Part shown: positions 46,179-60,308 of the stretch, in pieces
Layout: each line of letters begins with the position of its first letter
Position numbering within the stretch: position 1 is the stretch's first letter
NCBI GenBank assembly: GCA_016711215.1
Contig: JADJTL010000003.1
Span: 682,001-746,000 of the forward strand
Length of the DNA: 64,000 bases
DNA from: Pseudomonadota bacterium
GTDB lineage: Bacteria; Myxococcota_A; Polyangia; GCA-2747355
Reading direction: 5' to 3'
The notes under the pieces: generated by a model
What the model was told of the DNA's origin: nothing
The model's input: the letters and a program-made list of their open reading frames with translations, nothing else
The model's database searches: none
Made by a program: the position numbers and the translations under genes

Positions 46179-47078
46179 TCAGGGGGCCTGGGCGCAACAA
46201 ACGCCGGCGTGCAGGCGAAGCGCCCAGGTGCCGTAAGGGAAGACTGCGCTCCGGTCGCCAGCGCGCCAGCGGCGCCAGGCGCTGCGATAGCCGCTGACAA
46301 ACTCGCGCAGTCGCTGCAGCGCTTCAATCCGAGCCCACTTGTTGCCGCCGGCGACGCGTGGACTCAGTTGACGGCGTGGCTCGGCCCGGCGCGGCGTCTC
46401 GAAAGCGGATTGCCGAAGCACCTGGCGTCGGCCGAGGACGGCCTTGCCCTGGGCGCGCCGCAGCGCCGCGAACTCGCCTTCGCGCGCGGCCACGGCGTCG
46501 GTGAGCAACGCGGCATACTCGTCCTGCGCGAGGTGCGCGAAGGCGGGGAGCGGATCGACGGACAGTACGGCGTGCGCGGGAAGTGGGCCCTTGTCGCGGA
46601 AGAAGCCCCTTGGTCGCTTAAAGGCCTGGGGCCGCCCCATTCGCGCCGGCAGGCTGATCAGTCCCGGCCAGTAGTGGTGCTCGGTCACCAGGAGCGCCGC
46701 CACCGGGTTGGTGATCGTGTAGACGGCCTTCGCGAGCTGCGCGTCTGCGTCGACGAGGCGCACGACCGACGGGGGCTCGGTAGCCCAGAGGTTCTCCCAG
46801 CGCCCCCAGTGCGCGTTGAGGCACTTGGCGGTGAACTCGAACAACCAGCGGCAGAACTCCGGCCGCGTGCCCCTGACGTCCGTGACCACGAGGTGAAGGT
46901 GATTGGAGAGCACGCAGAAGGCGTGTATCCGCACCCCGTACCGCGCCGCCGCCACCGCGAGGCAGTACCCAACGATCGCCACCACCGCCGAAGAGGGCCG
47001 CAGCAGGAACTGCCGCTGCGTGCACCGTCGGGTGATCATTATGGTCTCACCAGCGATGACCGGCCGAGGGATGCTCAT
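46179..47078 (-). CDS. REP-associated (RAYT-like) HUH transposase, copy 2
   Basis: The ATG at 47078 gives 299 residues starting MSIPRPVIAGETIMITRRC, as in copy 1 at 16138. The HUH motif is in VLSNHLHLVVTD, followed by FCRWLFEFTAKCLNAHWGRW with the same Cys where many relatives have Tyr. Similarity extends through HHYWPGLISLPARMG, FFRDKGPLP, LRQSAFETPRRAEPRRQLSP and RVAGGNKWARIEALQRLREF. It ends ADRSAVFPYGTW...GVCCAQAP and lacks the 40-residue tail of copy 1. Substitutions are spread along the whole length, so the two copies diverged long ago. Hairpin repeats lie 83-147 bases upstream. Confidence 0.8.
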   Translation of the reverse strand: MSIPRPVIAGETIMITRRCTQRQFLLRPSSAVVAIVGYCLAVAAARYGVRIHAFCVLSNHLHLVVTDVRGTRPEFCRWLFEFTAKCLNAHWGRWENLWATEPPSVVRLVDADAQLAKAVYTITNPVAALLVTEHHYWPGLISLPARMGRPQAFKRPRGFFRDKGPLPAHAVLSVDPLPAFAHLAQDEYAALLTDAVAAREGEFAALRRAQGKAVLGRRQVLRQSAFETPRRAEPRRQLSPRVAGGNKWARIEALQRLREFVSGYRSAWRRWRAGDRSAVFPYGTWALRLHAGVCCAQAP

Positions 47079-47160
47079 GCAGCGTGTCGGCATCTGCAGA
47101 CCGCGTGCCCATCGCTCTTCGGCATCTTCCTGCTTACTTGGCGCATGACGTCGCCGCTCG

Positions 47161-47225
47161 CGTCCGACATCCGGTCGGGCAGCGCGTCCGACATCCGGTC
47201 GGGCACCACGTCCGACATCCGGTCC
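47161..47225 (-). repeat. 24-bp-period REP-like hairpin repeats upstream of RAYT copy 2
   Basis: CGTCCGACATCCGGTCGG starts at 47161, 47185 and 47209 (the last truncated). Each full unit contains CCGAC-ATCCG-GTCGG, a 5-bp stem. The 24-base period is the same as at 15991-16060 upstream of copy 1, although the sequence differs. Further upstream in gene orientation (about 47326-47303) is ACCCGGGTTGATAATCGCGG, close to the array word of copy 1. Confidence 0.7.
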
Positions 47226-47337
47226 TTTCACCGCCCAACCCATTCATCGGCCCGCAGCAGTCGGGCTAGCGAGAGTCGATGGTCGATGGACGGGTCGGCC
47301 GCGATTATCAACCCGGGTCGGGCTCGATGGCCAGCCC

Positions 47338-47652
47338 GTGCGACGCCCGGCCCGCGTGGCCCAGATGCTGGCCTTCGCCCATGGCCTGGGCGCCGCCATC
47401 GAGCGCGGCGACTTCCGCGACCAGGCCGACGCCGCCCGTCACTACCAGCTGACCCGAGCCCGGATCACCCAGCTCATGAACCTCACCCACCTGGCGCCCG
47501 ACATTCAGGAGCAGGTGCTCTTTCTCGAGGCCGTTGATGGCCGGGAGCCGATGAGCGAGCGGGATCTGCGGCGGGTGCTCGGGAGCCTCGCGTGGGAGGA
47601 GCAGATCGCAACCTGGCAGGGCGAAGTGCGTCCCGGCGTCCGATCGGTCTGA
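47338..47652 (+). CDS. Helix-turn-helix protein, recombinase-accessory type
   Basis: The 104-residue product starts with GTG and reads PARVAQMLAFAHGLGAAIERG, then AARHYQLTRARITQLMNLTH and LAPDIQEQVLFLE. The helix-turn-helix is the ADAARHYQLTRARITQLMN part. Proteins of this pattern are common beside phage-type recombinases in proteobacterial islands, but no recombinase is next to it here. The frame is open a little upstream, so the start is uncertain and the gene could be a fragment. Confidence 0.55.
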   Translation: MRRPARVAQMLAFAHGLGAAIERGDFRDQADAARHYQLTRARITQLMNLTHLAPDIQEQVLFLEAVDGREPMSERDLRRVLGSLAWEEQIATWQGEVRPGVRSV

Positions 47653-47680
47653 TTTCGAGCACTTCGACCGCAGTTCGGCA

Positions 47681-47709
47681 TTGTCCGTCTGACGGCTTTG
47701 GAATATGAT
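47681..47709 (+). promoter_or_regulatory. Promoter of the hsd operon
   Basis: TTGTCC (47681-47686) and TATGAT (47704-47709) are 17 bases apart. They lie 60 bases upstream of the excisionase-like gene that starts the operon. Confidence 0.6.
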
Positions 47710-47768
47710 GCCGTTCGTTGGAGTCCAATGCCGCGGGATGCCCGCGGGTGAAGCGGGGCAGTGCGCAC

Positions 47769-47986
47769 ATGAGCGAAGACCAAGTCCTCACCATCAAAGA
47801 CATCGCGGCGATTCTCAAGCTTGCTGAGAAGACCGTGTACTCGATGGCCCAAGACGGTGAGCTGCCGGCGTTCAAGGTCCGGGGCCAGTGGCGGATACGC
47901 AAACTCGACTTTGAAAAGTGGATGGCCGAGCAGGCTGCAGCGCCCCGCCGCGACCGTGACCGCGATGGCAGTCAGGGGGATCGCTG

Positions 47987-47987
<1 letters not shown>
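47769..47987 (+). CDS. Excisionase-family (HTH_17) DNA-binding protein
   Basis: The 72-residue product starts at ATG 47769. It has the compact MerR/excisionase helix-turn-helix: VLTIKDIAAILKLAEKTVYS, then MAQDGELPAFKVRGQWRIRK with a following DFEKWM. Such small proteins are often the first gene of restriction-modification or mobile operons and may be repressors. Its stop overlaps the hsdM start (TGATG), so translation is coupled. The tail is Arg/Asp-rich. Confidence 0.8.
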
Positions 47988-49589
<1,602 letters not shown>

Positions 49590-49600
<11 letters not shown>

Positions 49601-50833
49601 TCGTTACGAAGAACTCCCGCTGGGCGAGATTGCGGATTTTCGCAACGGGAAAGGCCTATCCCCGGACAAGTACACCGCGGTTGGCAAGTATCCCGTATTC
49701 GGCTCGAACGGTCAGATAGCGCGAACAGACGAACTCCTGAACGAAGATTCCGTCGTTGTCATAGGCCGTGTGGGTGCCTACTGCGGCTCGGTCCACCCCG
49801 TCTTCGAACCGTCGTGGGTAACTGATAACGCGATTGTCGCTCGTCCAAAGGCTGGCGAGGATGTCAGGTACCTCTACTACCGCCTGGCATCACTCGACCT
49901 CCGCTCCACCGCCACGGGCAGCGCGCAGCCTCTCGTAACCCAAAGCGGCTTGGGCGTGCTACGTGCTCCACACGCGCCGCCCGACGACCAACGCGCCATC
50001 GCCCACATCCTCGGCACGCTCGACGACAAGATCGAGCTGAACCGCCGTATGAACGAGACGCTGGAGGCGATGGCGCGCGCGCTCTTCAAGTCCTGGTTCG
50101 TCGACTTCGACCCCGTCCGCGCCAAAGCCCAAGGACAAACGCCCCCGGCATGGACCCCGCCACCGCCGCCCTCTTCCCCAAAGAGTTCCAGGATTCCGAG
50201 TTGGGCGAGATTCCGAAGGGGTGGCGTGTGGTGCCCTTCCTGGAGTTTGCAGACCTGCTATCCGGCGGAACTCCGAAAACGTCAGTCCCTGACTATTGGA
50301 ACGGCGGCATCAAGTGGGCATCTGCCAAAGATGTCTCGCAGTGCGGATCGTTCTTCCTCGTAGACACAGAGCGAACCATCACAGCGCAGGGGCTGGAACG
50401 TAGTGCGACAAAGATAGTCCCTGCAGGATCTGTGGTTGTCGTGGCTCGTGGCGCGACTTGCGGTCGATTCACCGTGTTCGCGGAAGACATGGCCATGAAT
50501 CAGACGTGCTACGCGCTGGCCCCCAAGGCAAAGCATGCTCGCTGGTATCTCCGGTTTCTGGCCGACGATTTGCTCGTGCGACTCGTAGCTCAGGCGCATG
50601 GAAGCGTTTTCGACACCATCACCACCCGCACGTTTGAACGAGCGCGAACTGTCGATCCGGGGCCGGTAGTGCTCAAGCTTTTTGAAACCCACGTGTCGCC
50701 GGTTGTGGCGCGCATCCGCTCCCTCCACTACGAGAACGTGACGCTGGCAAAACTGCGAGATGCGCTCTTGCCACGCCTTCTCTCCGGCGAGCTATCGGTC
50801 GCCCAAGCCGAGCAAGGGGAGGCCATGGCATGA
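49590..50833 (+). pseudogene. hsdS: Type I specificity subunit HsdS, split by a one-base frameshift
   Basis: The first part (ATG 49590) holds TRD1 (ELPLGEIADFRNGKGLSPDK) and the first conserved helix (PPDDQRAIAHILGTLDDKIE, then MARALFKSWFVDFDPVRAKA). The frame then goes wrong in CCCCC at 50142-50146. The expected continuation (MDPATAALFPKEFQDSELGE then IPKGW) lies in another frame from ATG 50150, with TRD2 (FADLLSGGTPKTSVPDYWNG) and the final helix (LAKLRDALLPRLLSGELSV). One added C restores a single gene. It is either a real mutation, a consensus error, or two half-subunits if translation restarts at 50150. It overlaps the next gene by 4 bases. Confidence 0.85.
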
Positions 50834-51686
50834 GGATCACTCGGGTCACCAAGATCCGCTGGCACCGCGTGTTCAGGGACTTCGCGTGGCCGAGCGATCT
50901 CCACTGCTTCGGCCAGTTCAACCTCATCTACGGGTGGAACGGCTGCGGCAAGACGACGTTGTCGTCGCTGTTCGCCCATATCGAGAAGGGAACCAACCTC
51001 GCGGAGGGCGAGGTCGAGTTCGAGATCGATGACGACAGGAAGTGCGCAGGCACCACCATAGCCACCACGAACCTGCCGCCCGTCCGCGGCTACTCTGAGC
51101 AGGACCTGGAGACAGAGACCGTCTGCGACGGCTGCACTCTCCGCTACGCGATCTACGGCGTCTTCGGCTTCTGCCCAGACTGCGGCGCACACAACAACCT
51201 CAACATCCTCGACGCGAACCTGCGCCTTGTCGCGAAGATGGTGACCCTGGCGGCGACGGCCGACGCCGACGTGGCGAAGAACCTCGTCGAGAACGCGCTC
51301 GAAGATTGCGTCTCCGCCTTTGACGGCTGGGGACGGGAGGTGTCCGAAGCGTTCGCCGCCAAGGCTGCTGATCCAGTCAAAGCCGGCAAGGTTTCCTTCA
51401 GAACATCAGGCGCGCGCACGACGCGCTCAAAATCCACTTCGACTTCGACGCGGAGGCTGTCCTCGGCACAGAGACGATGGCTGCACTTCATCGAGCGTTT
51501 CAGAAGCGGCATTTGCTCGCCCATCGCATGGGCGTCGTCGACGAAGACTACCTTCGCCAGACGGCGGACCAGGAGGCTCGCGAGGGACGTCGTGTGACGA
51601 TCTCCGCGTCGGAGGTCGAGGCGACAGCGGCGGGAGTGCGGGCTTGGGCCGAGGCCTTGACGGCGCATCTCGGGGGGCTGCCGTGA
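50830..51686 (+). pseudogene. Chimeric ORF: RloC-like ATPase start joined to zinc-ribbon/HEPN-like protein, frameshifted
   Basis: Residues 1-70 (HCFGQFNLIYGWNGCGKTTL then SSLFAHIEKG) are the Walker A start of an AAA_13/RloC-like ATPase, whose large remainder is absent. From about residue 75 a different protein begins, with zinc pairs in VCDGCTLRYAIYG and FGFCPDCGAHNNL and a helical part. The frame breaks at TTT (51392-51394). In the next frame it goes on as NIRRAHDALKIHFDFDAEAV and HRAFQKRHLLAHRMGVVDED, which resembles HEPN ribonuclease-type domains (R-x4-H), up to 51686. One added T restores the frame. The next gene overlaps the stop. HEPN assignment is by pattern and uncertain. Confidence 0.5.
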
Positions 51687-52501
51687 CGTCACCGCCCACG
51701 ATCACCACGCTCGATCTGCCGGCCATCGAGGAAGTGCTCGAGATGGGGAGCGGGTACGTACTCGACTTCAGCAACCGCACCTTCGCGATGTTCTTTGCCG
51801 ACCTGGGTATCGACATCGACGAGCGGCAGCCACAGGGCTCGAAGGCCAATCGGCTGCGCGCTTTTCTTCGGGCTGCGGAACCGAGCCTAGCAGCCAAAGT
51901 CCTCGAAGCGATGCTGGAGCGGCGCGGTGATCGGGAGGGGGACGAGACGTCCTCGCACCTCGCCAAGTACAAGAACCTGATGGCACGACTTCGTGGCACG
52001 TCGGTGGCGATTCCGACTGTGGATGTCCACGTCGACGTGCTCAGCTTGGCCTACGTGCACGAGTTGGAGGCAAAGACGGACCAGCGCATGGCTGCTTCCG
52101 ACCTAGAGGGCGCGATTACAACAGGGCGAACTATGCTGGAGGCTGTCCTCCATGAGCTTGAGCGTCAGCTCCTCGGGCAGAACGGCGACCACAAGGGCGA
52201 CCTGCAGCGACTCTTCAAGGCCGTCGCAAAGGAGCTTCGCATCGACGACCAGCGCACGGACCTCGACGACAACTTCAAACAGGTCGTTCGCGGTTTGGTG
52301 CAGGTCGTCAACGGCCTCGCGCCCATCCGCAACAAGATGAGCGACGGGCACCCGAGACAGCGCAAGCCCGCACCTCACCATGCCCGCGTGATCGTCAACG
52401 CCGCCAAGACGGTCGCGGTCTTCCTGGTCGAGTCCTACCTCTTCCAGCGCGACAAAGGCTTGCTGTCCGGGCCAGCGGCGGCACAGGAGGGCTCCGCATG
52501 A
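51683..52501 (+). CDS. Abortive infection family protein (Abi_C domain)
   Basis: The GTG at 51683 overlaps the preceding stop (GTGA) and gives 272 residues. The N-terminal 130 residues (IEEVLEMGSGYVLDFSNRTF, then MFFADLGIDIDE and NRLRAFLRAAEP) resemble the helical domain found at the start of many Abi-type proteins. The C-terminal part matches Abi_C: DLEGAITTGRTMLEAVLHEL, DLQRLFKAVAKELRI, VVRGLVQVVNGLAPIRNKMS (R-N-K-x-S/D-H) and HARVIVNAAKTVAVFLVESY. Such proteins are linked to phage-induced growth arrest. It is translationally coupled to the HEPN-like gene, so the two may act as a unit. Confidence 0.75.
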   Translation: MTSPPTITTLDLPAIEEVLEMGSGYVLDFSNRTFAMFFADLGIDIDERQPQGSKANRLRAFLRAAEPSLAAKVLEAMLERRGDREGDETSSHLAKYKNLMARLRGTSVAIPTVDVHVDVLSLAYVHELEAKTDQRMAASDLEGAITTGRTMLEAVLHELERQLLGQNGDHKGDLQRLFKAVAKELRIDDQRTDLDDNFKQVVRGLVQVVNGLAPIRNKMSDGHPRQRKPAPHHARVIVNAAKTVAVFLVESYLFQRDKGLLSGPAAAQEGSA

Positions 52502-52506
52502 CCATT

Positions 52507-52535
52507 CCGGCAACGAATCCGGCAACTGTTGCCGG
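52507..52535 (+). promoter_or_regulatory. CCGGCAAC half-site cluster with palindrome upstream of rhuM
   Basis: CCGGCAACTGTTGCCGG at 52519-52535 is a perfect palindrome with 8-bp arms. A third half-site CCGGCAAC lies at 52507, 12 bases earlier in direct orientation. It sits in the 127-base gap before the rhuM start and could be an operator. Confidence 0.45.
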
Positions 52536-52628
52536 AACCGGAATCGAGCCACGACTCGGGCCATCTTGGCCCGATCCCGAGCAGACCGCGGGCGATCGAG
52601 TGCGCACCAGGTGTCGATTGGAGGTCGG

Positions 52629-53710
52629 ATGACCCGCAAGAAGACCCCACCGACCACCTCCCTCGTCCGTTCTTCGGCGGCCGAGTACCTGACCTTCGTG
52701 GCGGCCAGCGGCGGGGGCGGTGTGGAGGCGGTCTACGCCGACGAGAACGTGTGGCTGAGCCAGAAGATGATGGCGCAGCTCTACGACGTGGAGGTCCCGA
52801 CCATCAATTACCACCTGAAAAAGGTGTTCTCGGACAGCGAGCTCGAGGAGGGGGCAGTTATTAGAAATTTTCGAATAACTGCCGCCGACGGCAAGACCTA
52901 CGACACCAAGCATTACAACCTCTCGGCCATCATCGCTGTGGGCTACAAGGTCAACTCCGAGCGCGCCGTCCAATTTCGCAAGTGGGCCACGCGCGTCATC
53001 GAGGAGTTCACCATCAAGGGCTTCGCCATGGACGACGAGCGCCTCAAGCGCGGCGGTTCGGTCCTGAGCGATCGCTACTTCGAGGAGCAACTCCAGCGCG
53101 TCCGCGAGATCCGAATCTCGGAGCGCAAGTTCTACCAGAAGATCACCGACATCTACGCGACGTCCGTCGACTACGACGTCACGGCGCAGGCCACCAAACG
53201 CTTCTTCGCCACGGTGCAGAACAAGCTGCACTGGGCCATCCACGGGCAGACCGCCGCCGAGGTCATCGTCGACCGCGCGGACTCCACCAAGGACCACATG
53301 GGCCTCCACACCTGGACCGACGCGCCCCACGGCAAGATCCAGAAGTTCGACGTGGTGGTGGCCAAGAACTACCTCACCGAGCACGAGCTAGCGCAGCTCT
53401 CGCGGCTGGTGAACGCCTACCTCGACGTGGCCGAGGACATGGCGCTCCGCAAGATCCCCATGACCATGCAGGATTGGGAGGTTCGGCTGAATCGCTTCCT
53501 CGCCGCGACCGATCGCGAGGTGCTCTCGGACGCCGGCAAGGTGACGGCCGAGATCGCCAAGGCACACGCCGAGAGCGAGTTCGAGAAGTACCGCATCGTG
53601 CAGGACCGACTGTTCGAGAGCGACTTCGACCGCATCGTGGCCGAGACCAAACGCCTCGCGGCGAAGACCGACGCACCCAAGCCCCGCAAGAAGAAGGAGC
53701 GGAAGAAGCC

Positions 53711-53714
<4 letters not shown>
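52629..53714 (+). CDS. rhuM: RhuM family protein
   Basis: The ATG at 52629 gives 361 residues. The N-terminal DNA-binding segment VWLSQKMMAQLYDVEVPTIN then YHLKKVF, the VIRNFRITAADGKTYDTKHY block, LSAIIAVGYKVNSERAVQFR and KWATRVIEEFTIKGF are signatures of the RhuM family. Members are very often encoded inside type I restriction operons, as here between hsdS and hsdR. The original name comes from a Salmonella pathogenicity island gene; the biochemical role is not known. The C-terminus is Lys-rich. The stop overlaps the hsdR start (ATGA). Confidence 0.88.
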
Positions 53715-56792
<3,078 letters not shown>

Positions 56793-56796
<4 letters not shown>

Positions 56797-57755
56797 AGTA
56801 CGCGTACGAAGACCTGAGCCCCGAGCAGTTTGAGGCCCTGGTGGTGTTTCTGTGCCAGCAGCTTCTCGGGATCTCGGTGCAGGGCTTCTCGAAGGGGCCC
56901 GACGGTGGCCGAGACGCAAAGTTCGTCGGCACGGCGGAACTGCACCCCAGCAAGTCGGCACCTTGGGTCGGTACGGTTATCGTGCAGGCGAAGCACACGA
57001 ACGGTGTCAACCGGACCTTCTCAGATGCCGATTTCTTCAGCTCGACGGCGGGCGACACCGTGATCGGCAAGGAGATCCCCCGCATCAAGAACCTGAAGGC
57101 CAAGAGCGCGATCGACCACTACATGCTCTTCTCGAACCGGCGCTTGGCGGGGAACGCCGATGAGACGCTTCGTGGGCACCTCTCCAAGGAGTGCGGCCTT
57201 CCTGTCGGTTCGCTCTACCTTTGCGGCATCGAGCAGCTTGAAGTGTGGCTGAAGACGTTTCCGCGCGTTGCAACGCTCGCGAACATTGACCCCGTCGATT
57301 CGCCGCTCATCGTGAGCCCCGACGAGCTTGCCGAATTGGTTGAGGCGTTCGCACGCAATCAGGAGATCATCCAGTCGGCCGTCGACAACCCTCCGACGCC
57401 ACGCGTGTCCTACGCCGATAAGAACGCGCTCAACAACATGTCCGCGGAATACGCCAAGTTGCAGCGGCGGAACTACCTCAAGGACACCGCTCAAATCCAG
57501 GCCTTCCTCGCCGCACCCGAGAACCTGCGGCTGCGCCAGCTCTACGAAACCGTGGTGACAGAGTTCCAGCTCAAGATCACGGCGAAGAAGAAGACCCACC
57601 AGTCGTTCGACGAAGTCCTCGAGTACCTCACTGACCTCCTGTTTGGCCGCGATCCGGTGCTGCGGGCGCACAAGCGACTCACGCGAGCGATGCTCTTCTA
57701 CATGTACTGGCACTGCGACATCGGAGCGACGGAAGATGATGCTTCGACCGACTAA
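56793..57755 (+). CDS. ABC-three-component-like protein with N-terminal Mrr-type nuclease domain
   Basis: GTG at 56793 overlaps the hsdR stop (GTGA). The 320-residue product starts with LSPEQFEALVVFLCQQLLG, then GFSKGPDGGRDAKF and GTVIVQAKHTN, the G-x-D-G-G-x-D and Q-x-K elements of Mrr-like PD-(D/E)XK nucleases. The C-terminal part (NNMSAEYAKLQRRNYLKD, VVTEFQLKITAKKKTHQSFD, EVLEYLTDLLFG, TRAMLFYMYWHCDIG) matches the pattern of ABC-3C C-terminal domains. The next two genes encode the matching middle component and a DUF2326 ATPase. It is probably the effector; the target is unknown. Confidence 0.72.
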
Positions 57756-57987
57756 ACACTCCCACCCGGATCGAACGGTAGTCGGGGTCGCACTCGTACT
57801 TCTCGGGCGGCTGAAGTCGCGGCGGCTCGACGAGTACGATGCCCTGCGAAAGTTCGCGCGCAAGGCCATCGCAGGAGGGGACGTGCTTTTCCTGCCAGCC
57901 CTCAACTTCCTCTTCCTGCTCGGTCTTGTCGAGCACCGCCCGAAAACCGACTCGCTCGAGTACCTGGGGCCCAATGAAGCTCTCTAG
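57736..57987 (+). CDS. ABC-three-component middle component-like small protein
   Basis: This 83-residue protein begins with tandem ATGs (57736, 57739) inside the 3' end of the upstream gene. It reads KHSHPDRTVVGVALVLLGRL, DEYDALRKFARKAIAGGDVL, then LPALNFLFLLGLVEHRPKTD and SLEYL. This fits the short middle-component proteins of ABC-3C systems, which have a winged-helix-like fold with a central FL-xx-L-x-L-G-L motif. Overlaps on both sides (20 and 14 bases) indicate tight coupling with its partners. Confidence 0.65.
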   Translation: MMLRPTKHSHPDRTVVGVALVLLGRLKSRRLDEYDALRKFARKAIAGGDVLFLPALNFLFLLGLVEHRPKTDSLEYLGPNEAL

Positions 57988-59765
57988 GCTCTACACGAAT
58001 CGCCCTGCCGTATTCAGCGCAGTCGACTTCACGCCGGGGCTGAACGTCGTGTTGGCGGAGATCCGGCTGCCGCAGAACCGGAAGAAGGACACACAACCTT
58101 GGAAAAACCACTCTGGGCAGACTCGTGGATTTCTGCCTGCTCTCTGGTCGCGATTCGAAGTTTTTCCTCTTCAAGCATCAGCAGTTGTTCGACGGGTTCG
58201 TGTTCTTGCTTGAGGTTGAGTTGCTCGACGGATCGTACGTGACGGTTCGACGCGGAGTGAATGAACCCACGAAGATTTCTTTCAAGCGCCACCAGGCTCG
58301 CATGCAGGACTATTCCGAACTGCAGGCGCCACAGTGGGACCACGTCGATGTGCCGTTCGATCGCGCGAAGGACCTGCTCGACGGCGTTCTGGACCTGCGA
58401 ACAATGAAGCCGTGGGACTACCGGAAGGGGCTCGGCTACTTGCTGCGGTCGCAGGACGACTATCGCGACGTCTTCCAGCTTCGGAATGGCCACAAGCACG
58501 TCGAGTGGAAGCCGTTTCTCGCGCACGTGCTTGGATTCGACTCCGCGCTCGTCGAAGGGCTGTACAAGAAAGAAGCGGAGCTCTCGGGCAAGCAGGCGAC
58601 GGTCCAGACCATCCGCGCGGAGCTGGGGGGGTCAGTCGAAGACGTCAGCAAGATCGAAGGCATGCTGCTTCTGAAGCAGAAGGAAGCCGAGAAAAAGCAG
58701 CAACTGCTCAACGCCTTCGACTTCCGCACTGCTGACAAAGAGAAGACTAAGTTGGTCGTGGATGACGTCGATGCTCGAATCGCCGCGCTCAACGCTGAGC
58801 GCTACTCCTTGAGCCTCGCCAAGAAGAAGATTGTCACCTCACTCGAGGACGATCAGGTTCTCTTCAATCCCGATGACGCGCAGCGACTCTTCGCCGAGGT
58901 CGGCGTGACCTTCCCTGGGCAGCTCAAGAAGGACTACGAACAGTTGATCGCGTTCAATCGAGCGATCACCGACGAGAGACGGCAGTACCTGCAGGAAGAA
59001 CGCGCTGAGATCGAGGCTGCGTTGAAACGGCTGACGACTGATCTCACTGAACTCGGCAAGCGGCGATCCGAGATGCTGGCTTTCCTGACGGATACCGATG
59101 TCTTCACGAAGTATCGACAGGTCTCCGATGAACTCGTCGGCCTAAAGGCGGACATCACGTCGCTCGAGCGGCAGCGCGGCTTTCTTCATCGGCTCCAGGA
59201 GATGCGAACGGAGATCCGAACCATCACCGACGAGAAGGGGCGTCTCCAAACTCAGATCGAGGATGACGTCGAGAAGCAGAATTCGGACGGAACGAGTCTG
59301 TTCTCGTCGATCCGGTTGTTCTTCAGCGAGATCGTGGAAGACGTTATCGATCGCAAGGCGCTCCTCAGCGTCGCTCCGAACCAGCATGGGCACCTCGAAT
59401 TCCGAGCGGAGATTCTCGATGAGTCCGGGAACGCCACGAGCGCCGACCTGGGCCACACCTACAGGAAGCTGCTCTGCGTCGCGTTCGACATGGCCGTGCT
59501 GCGCGCGCACCTTGAGAAGAAGGCGCCGAGGTTCGTCTACCACGACGGGGTATTCGAATCGCTGGACGACCGGAAGAAGGTAAACTTGCTCGCTGTCATG
59601 GGCGAGTACGTGAACTTCGGGCTTCAGTTCGTCATCACGCTCATCGACTCCGAGCTTCCAGCGCGGGCTGAGGGCGACGAGCCCATGTTCGCCGACGAGG
59701 AGATCGTGCTCAGGCTTCACGATGAAGGCCCCGATGGGCGACTCTTCAAGATGGCCGCATGGTAG
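57974..59765 (+). pseudogene. DUF2326 ABC-type ATPase of the three-component system, frameshifted
   Basis: From the ATG at 57974 the frame reads MKLSRLYTNRPAVFSAVDFT, then GLNVVLAEIRLPQNRKKDT. It goes out of frame in the ACACACA run (58089-58095), just where Walker A should be. The right Walker A, HNLGKTTLGRLVDFCLL, is in the frame that continues to 59765. A missing AC unit explains the break. The body has a long coiled coil (about residues 200-440), then LGHTYRKLLCVAFDMAVLRA, FVYHDGVFESLDDRKKVNLL and FVITLIDSEL as in DUF2326 proteins. This is an SMC/Rad50-like ATPase, likely the motor of the cassette. Confidence 0.75.
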
Positions 59766-60090
59766 GGGGCGAGCGGTGCATCATGCCGCGCCAGGTTTGG
59801 CCACCGCGTCCGGTGCGTGCCGGGGCCGTATGCCAACGCTGTGCCCGTTCGCCGTGACGAAGACGATGTCCCCATCCCGCAGTAAACCCGCCTTCGAGCC
59901 TCCCGCGGACGAAACCGGCCGAGCTGTAAACCAGGCCCCGCGCTCTCTCCCCGATCTCAGAGACAGAGAGCCAAACCTGACCCGAAGCCGCCCGCGACGT
60001 CGCCGTCCGTGATCTCTACGAGCGTGCGCCCGAGACCACCGCGGCGATCACCGATCGCGCAGAACCCCGCGAAGACTGGGCGTTAGAAGA

Positions 60091-60122
60091 AAGAGCCCCG
60101 GGCGCTTTCGACCGGGGCTCTT
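60091..60122. terminator. Bidirectional terminator-like hairpin
   Basis: AAGAGCCCCGG (60091-60101) pairs perfectly with CCGGGGCTCTT (60112-60122) over 11 bp with a 10-base loop. Read on the minus strand it is followed by CTTTCTTCT, a U-rich tract, so it best suits the operon ending at 60309. Confidence 0.6.
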
Positions 60123-60132
60123 GTAAACTGGC

Positions 60133-60158
60133 GCCCCCACGCTGTTTGGCGTGGGGGC
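60133..60158. terminator. Second strong hairpin
   Basis: GCCCCCACGC and GCGTGGGGGC form a 10-bp stem with a 6-base loop. AAAAA follows on the plus strand, so there is no U-tract on either side. It may support the neighbouring terminator. Confidence 0.4.
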
Positions 60159-60308
60159 AAAAATGGCTCGAAGGCAAGGATGTATACTTACGACCCGTTG
60201 GTTAACAGCCGCGTCGCAAAACCCAAATGATTTCCGCATCGAAGAGAAATGACCGCGGTCAGTTTCTTGCGCCAGTTGGTGGCGCAAAAGTGGCGGACGA
60301 AACGCGAC

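Larger units (their letters stand above)
59766..60308. other. Convergent intergenic region
   Basis: No gene is evident in this 543-base gap between the DUF2326 gene and the opposing operon. A few short coding-like stretches (for example VRDLYERAPETTAAITDR near 60000) do not form a gene. Two strong hairpins are listed separately. A third, TTGCGCCA/TGGCGCAA with a 5-base loop near 60266-60286, lies just beyond the stop of the minus-strand gene. Confidence 0.5.

Noticed and set aside
50142..50146. Programmed ribosomal frameshift in hsdS
   Set aside because: A C5 run without a slippery heptamer or a downstream pseudoknot is not a recognised signal. A mutation or consensus error is simpler.
60133..60158. 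Intrinsic terminator with U-tract
   Set aside because: The hairpin is strong, but on the plus strand it is followed by A residues and on the minus strand by mixed sequence, so it is kept only at low confidence.
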